Positions 25,033 to 34,814 of a DNA stretch of 64,000 nucleotides are shown here, one piece after another. This stretch comes from Paenibacillus odorifer. Its GTDB lineage: Bacteria; Bacillota; Bacilli; Paenibacillales; Paenibacillaceae. The translations under genes and the position numbers were made by a program. The stretch spans positions 2,480,001 through 2,544,000 of the forward strand of contig NZ_CP009428.1 of assembly GCF_000758725.1 (NCBI RefSeq). The letters are read 5' to 3'. Every line of letters starts with the position of its first letter. Positions within the stretch are counted from its first letter, which is position 1. Under the pieces are notes generated by a model. That model had not been told where the DNA came from, did not search any database, and was given only the letters and a program-made list of their open reading frames with translations.

Positions 25033-28000
25033 GCAGCCCGAGCAGACCTGTAATCATATTTTATGATTCTGATTTTCCAATTTCCAGTCCCATTCCTAGC
25101 GATGCGATTACATCCATGAGTGAGTTCGGATCTATTGTAAATGAGAATCAGCTTGCAGAAACGCTTCGCGAAACGGAAGGCGGCTGTTTCATCAATCTGC
25201 ATGCACCCTATTTCCCGAAAACGGCCTGGATAGCCATTCTTGAATACCTGCAAAGAGGAGGCGGGCTGATTAGCATTGGAGGCGCACCCTTCAAACAACC
25301 TGTTCGTTGGGAAAATGGCCAATGGCATGTGGAAGCGGAGCAGACTTCCTATCATCAGGAGCTGTATATTCATGAGGCACTTCATGTTGAATGCTCACGC
25401 AACCATTCATTGCTTGCCTCGGATGTCATTCCTCTGCTTAAGGGTCAAGAATCTCTTTTTCTAACGAGTGCGAATACATGGAACCTCGTGCCACATACGA
25501 CAAAGACGAGTGATTTACCACATCAAATGGGCTCTGCAGGTCCAATGAGCACACGGATTTGCCCGCTATTAAAAGGAGTTACACTCGAGGGTCGGGAAAT
25601 TTCTGCGCCAGTAGTTCTTTGGGAGAATACGAGCGGTTTATTTGCAGGCTCACGCTGGCTGTTCGTAAATACACCTGCAACAGCTTCTTTTTGGGAGCAA
25701 AAAGGTCCTTTCGCGATATCCAATTGGGCTCGTTTCTGCAGCAAGGGTGTAACGGAAATGTGGGTTAAGCCCAATTACGCGTCTTATGAATTAGGAGAAC
25801 GTGCTTCCCTAACCCTTCAGATTCAGCAGCTTGAACGAGTGAGACCTTCTATGCGTAATGAAGATACATGGAATTTCACAATTCATGTAGAGCATGAATC
25901 AGATACCTCTTTGAAGTGGTCTCAGAGTTTGGAAATGAAGGCGAATGCTGAACTAAACATGGTGCGTCTGCCTATTCCTTTGGAGATAAGTAGGGGCCTC
26001 TACCAGATTGTCTGTGAAGCAGAAGCCAGTGATGGTGAGGTTCGCATTCTGCGCCAAGGGTTCTGGGGTTATGCTCCTGAGCTGCTGGCAGCAGGCAATC
26101 CGGTAACGAGCGGCAGAGATTATTTTATAAAAGATGGGCGTCCGCTACCAGTGGTCGGCATGACTTATATGGCGAGTGATGTGGCGCGGAAATTTCTATT
26201 TCTACCGAACGTGGGAGTTTGGGACCGTGATATGGGCCAGATGCGGAAGGCCGGGATTAACTGGATCCGTACAGGGATCTGGACAGCTTATCGCAATGTG
26301 ATGCAAGACGATGGACATGTCTCGGAAGAAGTATTGCGGGCGATCGACGCCTTCATCATGACGGCAAAGAAGCATGATCTTCAAGTGACTTTCACGTTCT
26401 TCTCCTTCACACCGGAAACGTGGGGAGGGGTAAATCCTTATCTGGACCCACAAAGTGTGGAAGCTCAGAAGCGGTTCATTTGGTCTATTGTATCTCGTCA
26501 TAAAGATTCTTCGAATGTAGATTGGGATCTTATTAATGAACCGTCGATGTTTGATCCGGCACGTATTTTTTCGGACGGCCCGAGTTCATGCCATGATCGT
26601 TTTGAGCGACAAGCCTTTATGGAATGGCTACAAGAAAGACATGGTGTAATCGACGTGCTGCAGGAACGCTGGAATATGACACCTGCACAGCTTCCGAACT
26701 TTGCATCTGCAGGGCTGCCAGAAGCAAAAGAGATTAACTTCGACGTACAAGACATGCACAGTGCTAAGAGGGGAACACGCTGGTTGGATTATTGTTTGTT
26801 CTCTATGGAGATGCATAACCGTTGGGTGAAACAATTATACGACGCCATTAAGGAGCAATGTCCAGCTCAGATGGTTACGGTTGGTCAGGATGAGGGACTA
26901 GGAGCGCAGCGACCTTCGCCGTTCTTCTACGAGGAGGCGGTGGATTACACCACTGTTCATTCCTGGTGGTTTAATGATTATCTGGTGTGGGATGGCATCT
27001 TTGCCAAGACGCCTAATAAGCCAAACCTAATTCAGGAGACTGGCGTCATGTATGTAGAAACTCCAGATGGCCGAGCCAAACGTTCAGAACAAGAGCTGCA
27101 GAATTTGCTGGAACGCAAGTATGCTTACGCTTTTGGAACGGCAGGTGCGGGGGCTGTTCACTGGATCTGGAATACGAATTTCTATATGGATAATGCGAAT
27201 GAGTCCCATATCGGAGCACTGAGAGCAGATGGAACCGAGAAGCCTGAGGCAGGCGTATCTTATGATTTCGGGAAGTTTATAGAAGGTATCCGTGATATAT
27301 TTGGTGATCGGAAATTGGAAGAGATTGCGGTGGTGTTCCCTTATTCGAATGATTTCTCTAATCGGAAGTTGGCTTTTGCTGCTACAACAGAGCTTACCCG
27401 CATTCTGTCTTATGAGCTCAAGATGTCTTTTCGGGGGGCTTCCGAATACCATCTAGATGATTTGGAGAAGAACCCTGCGAAACTGATTATACTGCCAAGC
27501 GCGCATAACTTCGCTGATGCAGCAATGGAACGGTTGTTACACATTGTTGAAGAGACAGGAGCGGTATTGCTTGCCACTGGACCGTTAGGCATTGATGCCT
27601 ATTGGCGTTCTTCGGATCGGTTGAGTGATATCCTTGGCAAACGTGAATTGCGTAATGTGCGCCGCGAAGAAGTGCTTATGCTTCAAGGTCAAGTCCTGCC
27701 TGTCTCTTTCGGCCACCGCCGGATAGCTGAGGTGACAAAGGAAACGATCATTCAAGAAACTGGTGGAAGTTCAACTATAGAGACTGTCGTGAACCTTCCG
27801 CTTGGCAAGGGTCGACTCCTATGGAGCCCACTGCCAGTTGAATTGAGTGAGCGTAGGGATACTACGGCTGCACTTTACCGCTACGCGGTTAATGCTGCTT
27901 TTGTGGAATGTGATTTGGAATGGATTAGTGGTGGGGACTTAGCGGGTATCTACGGACGGAAATTGAGCTTTGCTACGGGTGCGCTTTTTACCTTCGTGTC

Positions 28001-28163
28001 GGAATATGCCCAAGATGCAAAGATCGAGGTGAAGGATTCAGCCACTGGCCGAACCTATTCGTTCGTGTTAGAACAGGAACGTTCTGTTCTCTTTGCTACG
28101 GATAGTAAAGGAGACTTGCTTGGTGTTTATCGCCCGCAGGAAGTCGAGATCCATGTAAATTAA
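25029..28163 (+). CDS. Large clan GH-A glycoside hydrolase, family unassigned (possible beta-mannosidase)
   Basis: A 1044-residue protein with a central (beta/alpha)8 retaining-glycosidase core at about 365-750. The acid/base is probably E504 in VDWDLINEPSMF and the nucleophile E670 in NLIQETGVMY. About 360 residues precede the core, the first of which (to about 170) look like a class I amidotransferase-like or trimerisation-like fold. After it comes a GH42-type trimerisation-like region (EIAVVFPYSNDFSNRK, LIILPSAHNFADAAM). No signal peptide is present. Its start overlaps the GH125 stop codon. In a locus with two GH38 and one GH125, the missing activity is cleavage of the beta-mannose at the N-glycan core, so a beta-mannosidase is a reasonable guess; a beta-galactosidase is the alternative. 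Confidence 0.7.
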   Translation: MSSPSRPVIIFYDSDFPISSPIPSDAITSMSEFGSIVNENQLAETLRETEGGCFINLHAPYFPKTAWIAILEYLQRGGGLISIGGAPFKQPVRWENGQWHVEAEQTSYHQELYIHEALHVECSRNHSLLASDVIPLLKGQESLFLTSANTWNLVPHTTKTSDLPHQMGSAGPMSTRICPLLKGVTLEGREISAPVVLWENTSGLFAGSRWLFVNTPATASFWEQKGPFAISNWARFCSKGVTEMWVKPNYASYELGERASLTLQIQQLERVRPSMRNEDTWNFTIHVEHESDTSLKWSQSLEMKANAELNMVRLPIPLEISRGLYQIVCEAEASDGEVRILRQGFWGYAPELLAAGNPVTSGRDYFIKDGRPLPVVGMTYMASDVARKFLFLPNVGVWDRDMGQMRKAGINWIRTGIWTAYRNVMQDDGHVSEEVLRAIDAFIMTAKKHDLQVTFTFFSFTPETWGGVNPYLDPQSVEAQKRFIWSIVSRHKDSSNVDWDLINEPSMFDPARIFSDGPSSCHDRFERQAFMEWLQERHGVIDVLQERWNMTPAQLPNFASAGLPEAKEINFDVQDMHSAKRGTRWLDYCLFSMEMHNRWVKQLYDAIKEQCPAQMVTVGQDEGLGAQRPSPFFYEEAVDYTTVHSWWFNDYLVWDGIFAKTPNKPNLIQETGVMYVETPDGRAKRSEQELQNLLERKYAYAFGTAGAGAVHWIWNTNFYMDNANESHIGALRADGTEKPEAGVSYDFGKFIEGIRDIFGDRKLEEIAVVFPYSNDFSNRKLAFAATTELTRILSYELKMSFRGASEYHLDDLEKNPAKLIILPSAHNFADAAMERLLHIVEETGAVLLATGPLGIDAYWRSSDRLSDILGKRELRNVRREEVLMLQGQVLPVSFGHRRIAEVTKETIIQETGGSSTIETVVNLPLGKGRLLWSPLPVELSERRDTTAALYRYAVNAAFVECDLEWISGGDLAGIYGRKLSFATGALFTFVSEYAQDAKIEVKDSATGRTYSFVLEQERSVLFATDSKGDLLGVYRPQEVEIHVN

Positions 28164-28226
28164 CCACATCTTCTACATTAAGCATCTTGGTAGAGAGAAC
28201 GCATTGCATATAAGGAGGTCTTCACT

Positions 28227-30986
28227 TTGGAAAGTTCAAATCAATCTATTAAACCTCAGACTGCCCATATCATTTCCCATACACACTGGGATCGGGAATG
28301 GTATCTTCCCTATGAGAAACATCATGTACGCTTAGTAAAACTGGTTGATGAATTACTGAACCGGTTGGATGAGGATAACGAATTTAAGAGTTTCTATCTG
28401 GATGGACAGACGATTATTCTGGATGATTATCTTCAGGTACGTCCCGAAAATCAAGAGCGGCTACAGAAATATATTACGGAAGGTCGCCTTCTAATAGGAC
28501 CTTGGTATATTTTGCAAGATGCGTTCCTTACTAGTGGGGAGGCCAATGTTCGTAATATGCAGATTGGCCATCAGGATTCGAAGCGTTACGGGGAACCCTC
28601 CAAAATCGGTTATTTTCCGGACACCTTTGGTCTAGTCGGCCAGACTCCACAATTAATGCGGCAATCCGGCATCAATAATGCCTTTTTTGGAAGAGGTGTG
28701 AAGCCCACTGGATTCAATAATACGGTGTCAGATGGAGGTTACGAATCCTCATTCTCGGAGCTGATTTGGGAAGGTCCTGACGGATCAAAAGTGCTCGGCA
28801 TCCTATTTGCCAATTGGTATTCTAACGGAAACGAAGTGCCTGTAAATGAAGCAGAAGCCAAAGTGTTCTGGGAGAAAAAGCTGGCAGATGCGCGGAAGTT
28901 TGCCTCCACAGGTGAGCTGCTGTTCATGAATGGTTGCGATCATCAGCCGGCTCAACTGGATTTGCCAGAGGCTATCGAAACTGCGAAGCGGTTGTATCCA
29001 GATATAGAGTTCATTCATTCGAACTTTCCTGATTACCTTAAGGCCGTAGAGGGTGTAATGGATCGCAGCAATCTGTCGACTGTAAAGGGCGAACTGCGGA
29101 GCCAGCATACTGATGGATGGGGTACGTTAGTGAATACCGCGTCTGCGCGTGTCTATTTGAAACAGATGAATCAGGAAGGGCAAATCTTGCTTGAAAAGGT
29201 GGCCGAGCCACTTGCTTCGTTCGCACATTTACTGGGCAAAGAGTACCCCCATCATCTGTTCAACTATGCATGGAAGACATTAATGCAGAATCATCCGCAT
29301 GATAGTATTTGTGGATGCAGCGTGGATGAGGTACACCGTGAGATGGTCACCCGTTTTGACAAAAGCCGTCATGTGGCAGAGACCATTGTTGAGGGTAGTA
29401 AACGAGTGATTGCAGAAGCTGTGGATACGACCGGGTTTACAGCATATGGTGAAGACGTGCTTCCACTAGTTGCGATGAATATGACGGGTTGGAGTCGCAC
29501 GGGTACTGTGAGCGTAGAACTTGATGTGGCGCGTCTATATTTGCGAGAAGGGTTCTCTCTGGAAGAAACGGCTAGCCGTATGACCGGAATTGACTTGCAC
29601 GATCGTGTGTTAGTAGACGATCAAGGGAATGATATTGCCTGCCAGATGGAGGACTTAGGTCTTCAGTTTGGTTATGATTTGCCAGATGACAAGTTCCGTC
29701 AGCCGTATATGTGCCGCCGGGTAAGACTTACCTTTGAAGCCGTAGAAGTTCCTGCGCTGGGTCTTCGTTCATATGCTTGGGTTCGCCGGGCAGATGCAGA
29801 ACTGCCAATAGCCGCTGAATCTTTGCTACAAGGAGATCGGGTGCTGGAAAATGACGTTATCAAGGTAGTTATTAATGATGATGGTTCGTTTATGCTAAGT
29901 GACAAAACTAGTGGCGTGACCTATCAAGATCTTGGCGTATATGAAAACACCGGGGATATCGGCAATGAATATATGTACAAACAGCCAGAGGCCGAACAAG
30001 CTCTGACGACTAAAGGACTAAAGGCTAATATTTGTGTACTGGAAAATACATCGTTTCGCGCCACTATAGAAATTAAGCATGACTGGGAGATTCCAGCTTC
30101 GGCAGATGATAAACTGGATGAGGAGCAGCGTGCACTGGTTTACTATCCGGAGCGCAAAGCTCAGCGCAGTAGTGACACAGTCATTCTAAAACTTCGTACT
30201 GTAATCACCTTGGAGCGGGGCGGAAAGGGATTGCATATCGAAACGACAATAGATAACCAGGCCAAAGATCACCGGATTCGTATACTGTTTCCGACAGATC
30301 TGAATGCTGTCACGCATCGTGTAGATTCGATGTTCGAGGTTGCTGAGCGGAATATTGAACCAGCTACAGAATGGAAGAATCCGAGTAACACGCAACATCA
30401 GCAAGCCTTTGTTGATATTAGTGATGGGAAGGCGGGTCTAACCGTCGCTAATTTTGGATTAAATGAATATGAAGTGCTGCGAGATGGGCGTAACACTATT
30501 GCGATTACACTGCTACGTTCTGTTGGTGAACTTGGTGACTGGGGGCTATTCCCTACTCCAGAAGCGCAGTGTCTTGGAGAGCACATTGTTCGTATGGAGC
30601 TAATCCCACACACAGGTGAGGGTATAACTTCTGGTGCTTATGCTGAAGCTTACCAATTCCAGGTTCCGTGGATTGTATGTCAGACAGATGTACATGCAGG
30701 CGTGGTTGCGCCGGTGTATACTCCATTCGATTGGGAGAGTAAGGAACTTGCATTTTCTTCACTAAAAATGAACAAGCAGACTGGAGACTTGCTGCTGCGT
30801 TGGTATAACATGAGTCAGCAGAACACCAACCTGTCCTTCCGTTCAAGTATTCCACAGCAGTATTTCTATAAAACGACGATCCTAGAAGAGGCGAGCCACC
30901 CAGTCTCTAGTGATGAGAAAGAGAAAGGAAGCTTTGACTTACAGATCGGTCCATGCGAAATTGTAACGATTGGTATTAGAAAATAA
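28227..30986 (+). CDS. GH38 alpha-mannosidase, MngB-like form
   Basis: A 919-residue GH38 enzyme of the shorter bacterial type related to MngB and streptococcal GH38. The zinc site appears as ISHTHWDREWYLPYE, the nucleophile is D132 in IGYFPDTFGLVGQ, and the late zinc histidine is in LMQNHPHDSICGCS. The rest is the beta-rich C-terminal region. The start is TTG, 8 bases after AAGGAGG. No signal peptide is present. It is the last gene of the transporter/hydrolase operon and differs clearly in sequence and length from the divergent GH38 at the other end, so the two probably cleave different alpha-mannose linkages. Confidence 0.93.
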   Translation: MESSNQSIKPQTAHIISHTHWDREWYLPYEKHHVRLVKLVDELLNRLDEDNEFKSFYLDGQTIILDDYLQVRPENQERLQKYITEGRLLIGPWYILQDAFLTSGEANVRNMQIGHQDSKRYGEPSKIGYFPDTFGLVGQTPQLMRQSGINNAFFGRGVKPTGFNNTVSDGGYESSFSELIWEGPDGSKVLGILFANWYSNGNEVPVNEAEAKVFWEKKLADARKFASTGELLFMNGCDHQPAQLDLPEAIETAKRLYPDIEFIHSNFPDYLKAVEGVMDRSNLSTVKGELRSQHTDGWGTLVNTASARVYLKQMNQEGQILLEKVAEPLASFAHLLGKEYPHHLFNYAWKTLMQNHPHDSICGCSVDEVHREMVTRFDKSRHVAETIVEGSKRVIAEAVDTTGFTAYGEDVLPLVAMNMTGWSRTGTVSVELDVARLYLREGFSLEETASRMTGIDLHDRVLVDDQGNDIACQMEDLGLQFGYDLPDDKFRQPYMCRRVRLTFEAVEVPALGLRSYAWVRRADAELPIAAESLLQGDRVLENDVIKVVINDDGSFMLSDKTSGVTYQDLGVYENTGDIGNEYMYKQPEAEQALTTKGLKANICVLENTSFRATIEIKHDWEIPASADDKLDEEQRALVYYPERKAQRSSDTVILKLRTVITLERGGKGLHIETTIDNQAKDHRIRILFPTDLNAVTHRVDSMFEVAERNIEPATEWKNPSNTQHQQAFVDISDGKAGLTVANFGLNEYEVLRDGRNTIAITLLRSVGELGDWGLFPTPEAQCLGEHIVRMELIPHTGEGITSGAYAEAYQFQVPWIVCQTDVHAGVVAPVYTPFDWESKELAFSSLKMNKQTGDLLLRWYNMSQQNTNLSFRSSIPQQYFYKTTILEEASHPVSSDEKEKGSFDLQIGPCEIVTIGIRK

Positions 30987-30989
30987 ATG

Positions 30990-31041
30990 AAAAAGGACGG
31001 TATCCAGAGAGTCGTATGACTTTTGGATATCGTCCTTTTTT
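30990..31041. terminator. Strong terminator at the end of the mannoside operon
   Basis: A 17-bp stem with one wobble pairs 30990-31006 (core GGACGGTATCC) with 31024-31040 (core GGATATCGTCC), flanked by A-run and T-run, so it can serve both the GH38 gene and the convergent MarR gene. Confidence 0.9.
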
Positions 31042-31056
31042 GTATAAATACGTATC

Positions 31057-31545
31057 TTAGGAAGAAGATTTGCCGCGCGCAGTGGATCCAAGATGATCAA
31101 TCTGCTCTTCTAGAACCGCACTTGCTTTGCCTAAAAACTGCGAAATAAGGGCGAGCTCTTCATCCGTATAAGAAGCTGCGAGCTTAACCATGGCGGTATG
31201 GAGCGGTTGGTACGTATTAATGACATCATCTTTATTCTCATATAATGGCACAATAATCACTTTACGGCGGTCATTCGGGTCATTTTGTCTGCGGACATAG
31301 CCATTTTTTTCGAGCCGGTCTATTAATGCTGTAACACTTCCGGTGGTCAGACCGGTTAATTTAGACAGTTCTCCGGCAGTGATCGGACCTTTCTCCCGTA
31401 GAATATCTATAGATAAGAAATCATTATTGTATAACCCAAGTGAGGCGGCTACATTTTGTTGGTACAATACCGTTCGGTTTCCCAAACTGCGCATAAGCAA
31501 GGTGAATTGTTCCTGCTCTGGTGTAGGTTGTTCGTGGCTTGACAA
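31057..31545 (-). CDS. MarR family repressor
   Basis: A 162-residue MarR protein with the winged helix ITAGELSKLTGLTTGSVTAL and wing DRLEKNGYVRRQNDPNDRRK. It starts with TTG, 9 bases after AAGGAG. A perfect palindrome lies 28 bases upstream of its start, so it probably represses itself and the divergent UvrA-like gene. No conserved sensing cysteine is visible; the ligand is unknown. Confidence 0.9.
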   Translation of the reverse strand: MSSHEQPTPEQEQFTLLMRSLGNRTVLYQQNVAASLGLYNNDFLSIDILREKGPITAGELSKLTGLTTGSVTALIDRLEKNGYVRRQNDPNDRRKVIIVPLYENKDDVINTYQPLHTAMVKLAASYTDEELALISQFLGKASAVLEEQIDHLGSTARGKSSS

Positions 31546-31572
31546 AAGATAACGCTCCTTTTAAAATAATTA

Positions 31573-31591
31573 TATCTTGATAGTCAAGATA
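31573..31591. promoter_or_regulatory. MarR-type operator
   Basis: TATCTTGATAGTCAAGATA is a perfect 8-3-8 inverted repeat of the form bound by MarR/MhqR-type dimers. It lies between the divergent MarR and UvrA-like genes, close to the MarR start. Confidence 0.75.
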
Positions 31592-31751
31592 TTAGATTAT
31601 AAAGTTATTTGAAAATTTTGTGATTTATCAAATACATTCTATCGAAATTAGAAATGTTTTGCAAAATAATTGCAATACAACAACTTTGGGCAACCATATG
31701 GATAGAAGATATAACTACGAACTAGTGGGTTGAATTGAGAGGGGAATAGAT

Positions 31752-34256
31752 GTGAAAGAGACTATTGTTATTAAAGGTGCAAGAGAGAATAATCTGAAAA
31801 ATGTCTCGCTCACGATTCCTAAGTATAAGCTAGTTGTCCTGACAGGACCTTCGGGATCAGGCAAATCGACGCTAGCTATGGATACACTACAGCGGGAATG
31901 CCAAAGACAGTATTTGGATTCCATGGGCATGACGTCAGATACGATCAGTAAACCAAAGGTGGAGTCTATTATTGGACTGTCTCCGTCCATTAGTGTTGGA
32001 CAACATGTCACCAATCGTAATCCCCGTTCGACAGTCGGGACTGTCACTGACATCTATACGTTTGTCCGGTTTATCTTTTCCAGATTAGGCGAGCAGGTTT
32101 GCCCTTCCTGTAGTGGCAGCATCCCACCTTCTTTTGAAGCGAGGGGATTGCTGATCGAGGAAGACGAGGAAATGGATGGTCAGACGATGGGTTGTCCACA
32201 TTGCGGAGCAGAGCTTGAGAAGCTGGGTATGTCCCACTTCTCTTTTAATAAACCGGAGGGAGCTTGTGAAGCCTGCGGTGGTGTTGGATCTGTGGCAACA
32301 ATAAATGAAGCGGCGGTGTTTAATCCAGAGCTTAGTATGCGTGAGGGTGGGGTTGCCTCGCTGAATGGTGTTCATCGTGATATACAGATGCGTATATTAT
32401 TGGCCGCTGGCAAGCATTTTGGCTTTGAGTTTGACCCGGATCAGCCCTTAAAAGATTACGGTGAAATTCAGCGCGACTTGTTGTATTACGGAGTGGAAAG
32501 TGAGGCGTTTAAGCGCCATTTTCCCAATGTTAAGCCGATTCAAGGCACCAAATTTGAAGGCGTCATTCCTGGTTTGTGGCGGCGTTACAAGGAGAAGGAA
32601 GGAGAAGCTGGTACACAGGAAAAAGACGGCGGATTTTTTCATGAGCAGCAATGCCCGGAATGTCTTGGCGCTCGTCTGAAAAAAGAAGTTCGTCTCGTAC
32701 GGGTAGCTGGCGTATCGATTACGGAGGTATCGGATTGGTCATTAAGCGATATTTACGAGTGGACGAAAGGCTTAGAGGCGGCTTTGCCCGCCGAGGGACT
32801 TCATCTGCTTGAACCCATCCTTCACGATATGCCTACCCGACTAAAACGGATTATCGATGTTGGTCTAGGTTATCTTTCTATGAACCGTCAGACGGTCTCC
32901 CTATCTGGTGGAGAGGCACAGCGGCTGCGCCTTGCCTCATTGCTGGGGTCAGGTCTGACTGGAGTGTTATACATTCTAGATGAACCGACGACCGGGCTTC
33001 ATCCGCGGGATACTGTTGGCCTCATTCGTGTGCTTCAGGAGTTACGCGATTTGGGGAATACGGTGCTCGTTATCGAGCATGATATTGAGATGATGCGCGC
33101 TGCCGATCATATTATTGATATGGGTCCGGGTGCTGGTCTGGACGGCGGGCAAGTTGTTGGCGAGGGCAGCATTGAGGACTTGATGGCAAGCGAGACTTCT
33201 GTTACGGGAGCCTATCTTAGAGAAGAGCGTCATAAGACTGCTGCATATGTTCGCCGGAAAGGTGACGGAAAACAGATCACCATCCGACAGGCTCAATACC
33301 GGAACATTGAGATCCCGGAGGTTACATTTCCTCTAGGTTGTCTAGTTTCTGTAACTGGGGTTTCGGGTTCAGGCAAGTCGACGCTAGTCTTTGATATTCT
33401 TGCGCAAGGTAGTGCGAAAGAACATGAGCAAACAGGCTGTGCGGAGATTGCAGGCTTAGATCAGGTTGGAAATATAGTGATTTTTGACCAATCGCCCATG
33501 GGGAGGATGTTGCGTTCTAATGTAGCGACATATACAGATGTTTTCACACATCTGCGCCAGCTGTTTGCTGCATTGCCGGAGGCGAAAAAAAGAAAACTGA
33601 CCTCCAAGCATTTTTCCTTTAACACACCGGGTGGACGCTGCGAAACCTGTCAGGGTCTTGGGGTGCTGACTGTAGACATGAATTTCTTACCCGATTTGGA
33701 GGTTAAATGCCACGTTTGCAAGGGGAGAAGATTTACGGATGAGGTTCTCCAGGTGAAATATGATGGATATTCCATCTCGGATCTGCTGGACATGTCCGTG
33801 CAGGAAAGCTTGCCAATTCTTAAGTCGGAAGCCAAAATGGCGGGGATAATCGAGACGTTGTGTGAGGTGGGTCTCGGTTACCTTAAATGGGGACAATCTG
33901 TCAAAACCTTATCTGGTGGTGAAGGGCAACGGATTAGACTGGCTAAAGAGTTGAGCAAACCTTCCAAAAACCATACCCTCTATCTGCTCGACGAACCAAC
34001 AACAGGCCTTCATCCGTCAGACATCAGGCAGCTCCATACCTTATTGAGCAAATTGGTTGATACGGGAAATACGGTCGTGGTTGTGGAGCACAGCTTAGAG
34101 TTGATTCGGGAGTCCGACTGGGTGATTGACATTGGCCCTGAAGGTGGCGTTGTGGGTGGTAAGCTTGTAGCTGAAGGCACACCGGAGCAGGTTGCTGAAG
34201 TGCGGGAATCCTACACAGGGATGTTCCTGAAACGGATTCTGGCTGAGGGGATGTAA
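31752..34256 (+). CDS. UvrA-like ABC ATPase (UvrA2/DrrC type)
   Basis: An 834-residue protein with two ABC ATPase halves: Walker A GPSGSGKST near residue 37 and GVSGSGKST near 537, ABC signatures VSLSGGEAQR and LSGGEGQRIRLA, and Walker B YILDEPTTGLHP and YLLDEPTTGLHP. Zinc-type CxxC pairs (CPSC...CPHC, CPEC, CETC...CHVC) mark it as UvrA-like rather than a transporter ATPase. It is about 100 residues shorter than housekeeping UvrA (about 940-960). Proteins of this group accompany resistance to DNA-binding drugs. The start is GTG after a GAGGGG site. The divergent MarR suggests induction by a small molecule. Confidence 0.9.
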   Translation: MKETIVIKGARENNLKNVSLTIPKYKLVVLTGPSGSGKSTLAMDTLQRECQRQYLDSMGMTSDTISKPKVESIIGLSPSISVGQHVTNRNPRSTVGTVTDIYTFVRFIFSRLGEQVCPSCSGSIPPSFEARGLLIEEDEEMDGQTMGCPHCGAELEKLGMSHFSFNKPEGACEACGGVGSVATINEAAVFNPELSMREGGVASLNGVHRDIQMRILLAAGKHFGFEFDPDQPLKDYGEIQRDLLYYGVESEAFKRHFPNVKPIQGTKFEGVIPGLWRRYKEKEGEAGTQEKDGGFFHEQQCPECLGARLKKEVRLVRVAGVSITEVSDWSLSDIYEWTKGLEAALPAEGLHLLEPILHDMPTRLKRIIDVGLGYLSMNRQTVSLSGGEAQRLRLASLLGSGLTGVLYILDEPTTGLHPRDTVGLIRVLQELRDLGNTVLVIEHDIEMMRAADHIIDMGPGAGLDGGQVVGEGSIEDLMASETSVTGAYLREERHKTAAYVRRKGDGKQITIRQAQYRNIEIPEVTFPLGCLVSVTGVSGSGKSTLVFDILAQGSAKEHEQTGCAEIAGLDQVGNIVIFDQSPMGRMLRSNVATYTDVFTHLRQLFAALPEAKKRKLTSKHFSFNTPGGRCETCQGLGVLTVDMNFLPDLEVKCHVCKGRRFTDEVLQVKYDGYSISDLLDMSVQESLPILKSEAKMAGIIETLCEVGLGYLKWGQSVKTLSGGEGQRIRLAKELSKPSKNHTLYLLDEPTTGLHPSDIRQLHTLLSKLVDTGNTVVVVEHSLELIRESDWVIDIGPEGGVVGGKLVAEGTPEQVAEVRESYTGMFLKRILAEGM

Positions 34257-34260
34257 TCAA

Positions 34261-34310
34261 AAAAAGGAGGTGTCCAAAAGCCATGAAAATGGCTAGGACA
34301 CCTCCTTTTT
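34261..34310 (+). terminator. Terminator of the UvrA-like gene
   Basis: AAAAAGGAGGTGTCC (34261-34275) pairs perfectly with 34296-34310 and is followed by further T; the stem is 15 bp with a 20-base loop. Confidence 0.92.
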
Positions 34311-34476
34311 TGAACTTAAACCAACCACTGCTCTCAACTCTAAACTTCGTCTGAACGTTTGAACCGATCCCATTCACGCGTACTTAACACTTTCGGAATA
34401 ACAGATGATCATGAGTCGATGGTGTATGATCCGCAGATGATTAGGATACGGTAGCATTAGACAGCGAAAGACTATG

Positions 34477-34686
34477 CTTCGGCGTATCGGACTCAGCGGA
34501 CCTTAAATGCAGGAAAATCCGCCATTTGGAGTATTATCGGACCGCATAGCTCCTATTGGCGAAAAAAACGCCTTATAAGAGCCTGTTTCTAAGAAATAGC
34601 TGCACTGGAGTCCGATGGATTGCTGAAAAGGCGATAAATTAGTAAATAGCATCATTGGAGTCCGAAAGCCTCAGCAGGAGATCATG
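34477..34686. repeat. Long direct repeat, copy 1, with GTCCGA motifs
   Basis: This 210-base non-coding unit is almost identical to 34815-35018. It begins CTTCGGCGTATCGGACTCAG and ends AGCAGGAGATCATG. It contains GTCCGA or its complement at 34487, 34537, 34610 and 34660, and a small GGCG-A7-CGCC hairpin-like element. Together with copy 2 it fills the 775-base gap between the UvrA-like gene and ydeI-like gene; no plausible gene is present there. Confidence 0.9.
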
Positions 34687-34731
34687 GTGTCAGCAGCAGT
34701 AGCAATAGCAGTTGACCCAGGGAATGACCAT

Positions 34732-34814
34732 GCTTCGGCGGTATCGGACTCAGCAGACCAGTGAATGACCATGCTTCGGCGGTGTCGGACTCAGGAGTCC
34801 AGCAAATGATCATT
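34732..34814. repeat. Short degenerate repeat units between the two long copies
   Basis: The unit ATGCTTCGGCGGT(A/G)TCGGACTCAG occurs twice here (about 34730-34753 and 34771-34794), each after GAATGACC, with GTCCGA-type motifs at 34744 and 34785. They match the first 20 bases of the long repeats and look like partial copies of the same element. Confidence 0.75.
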
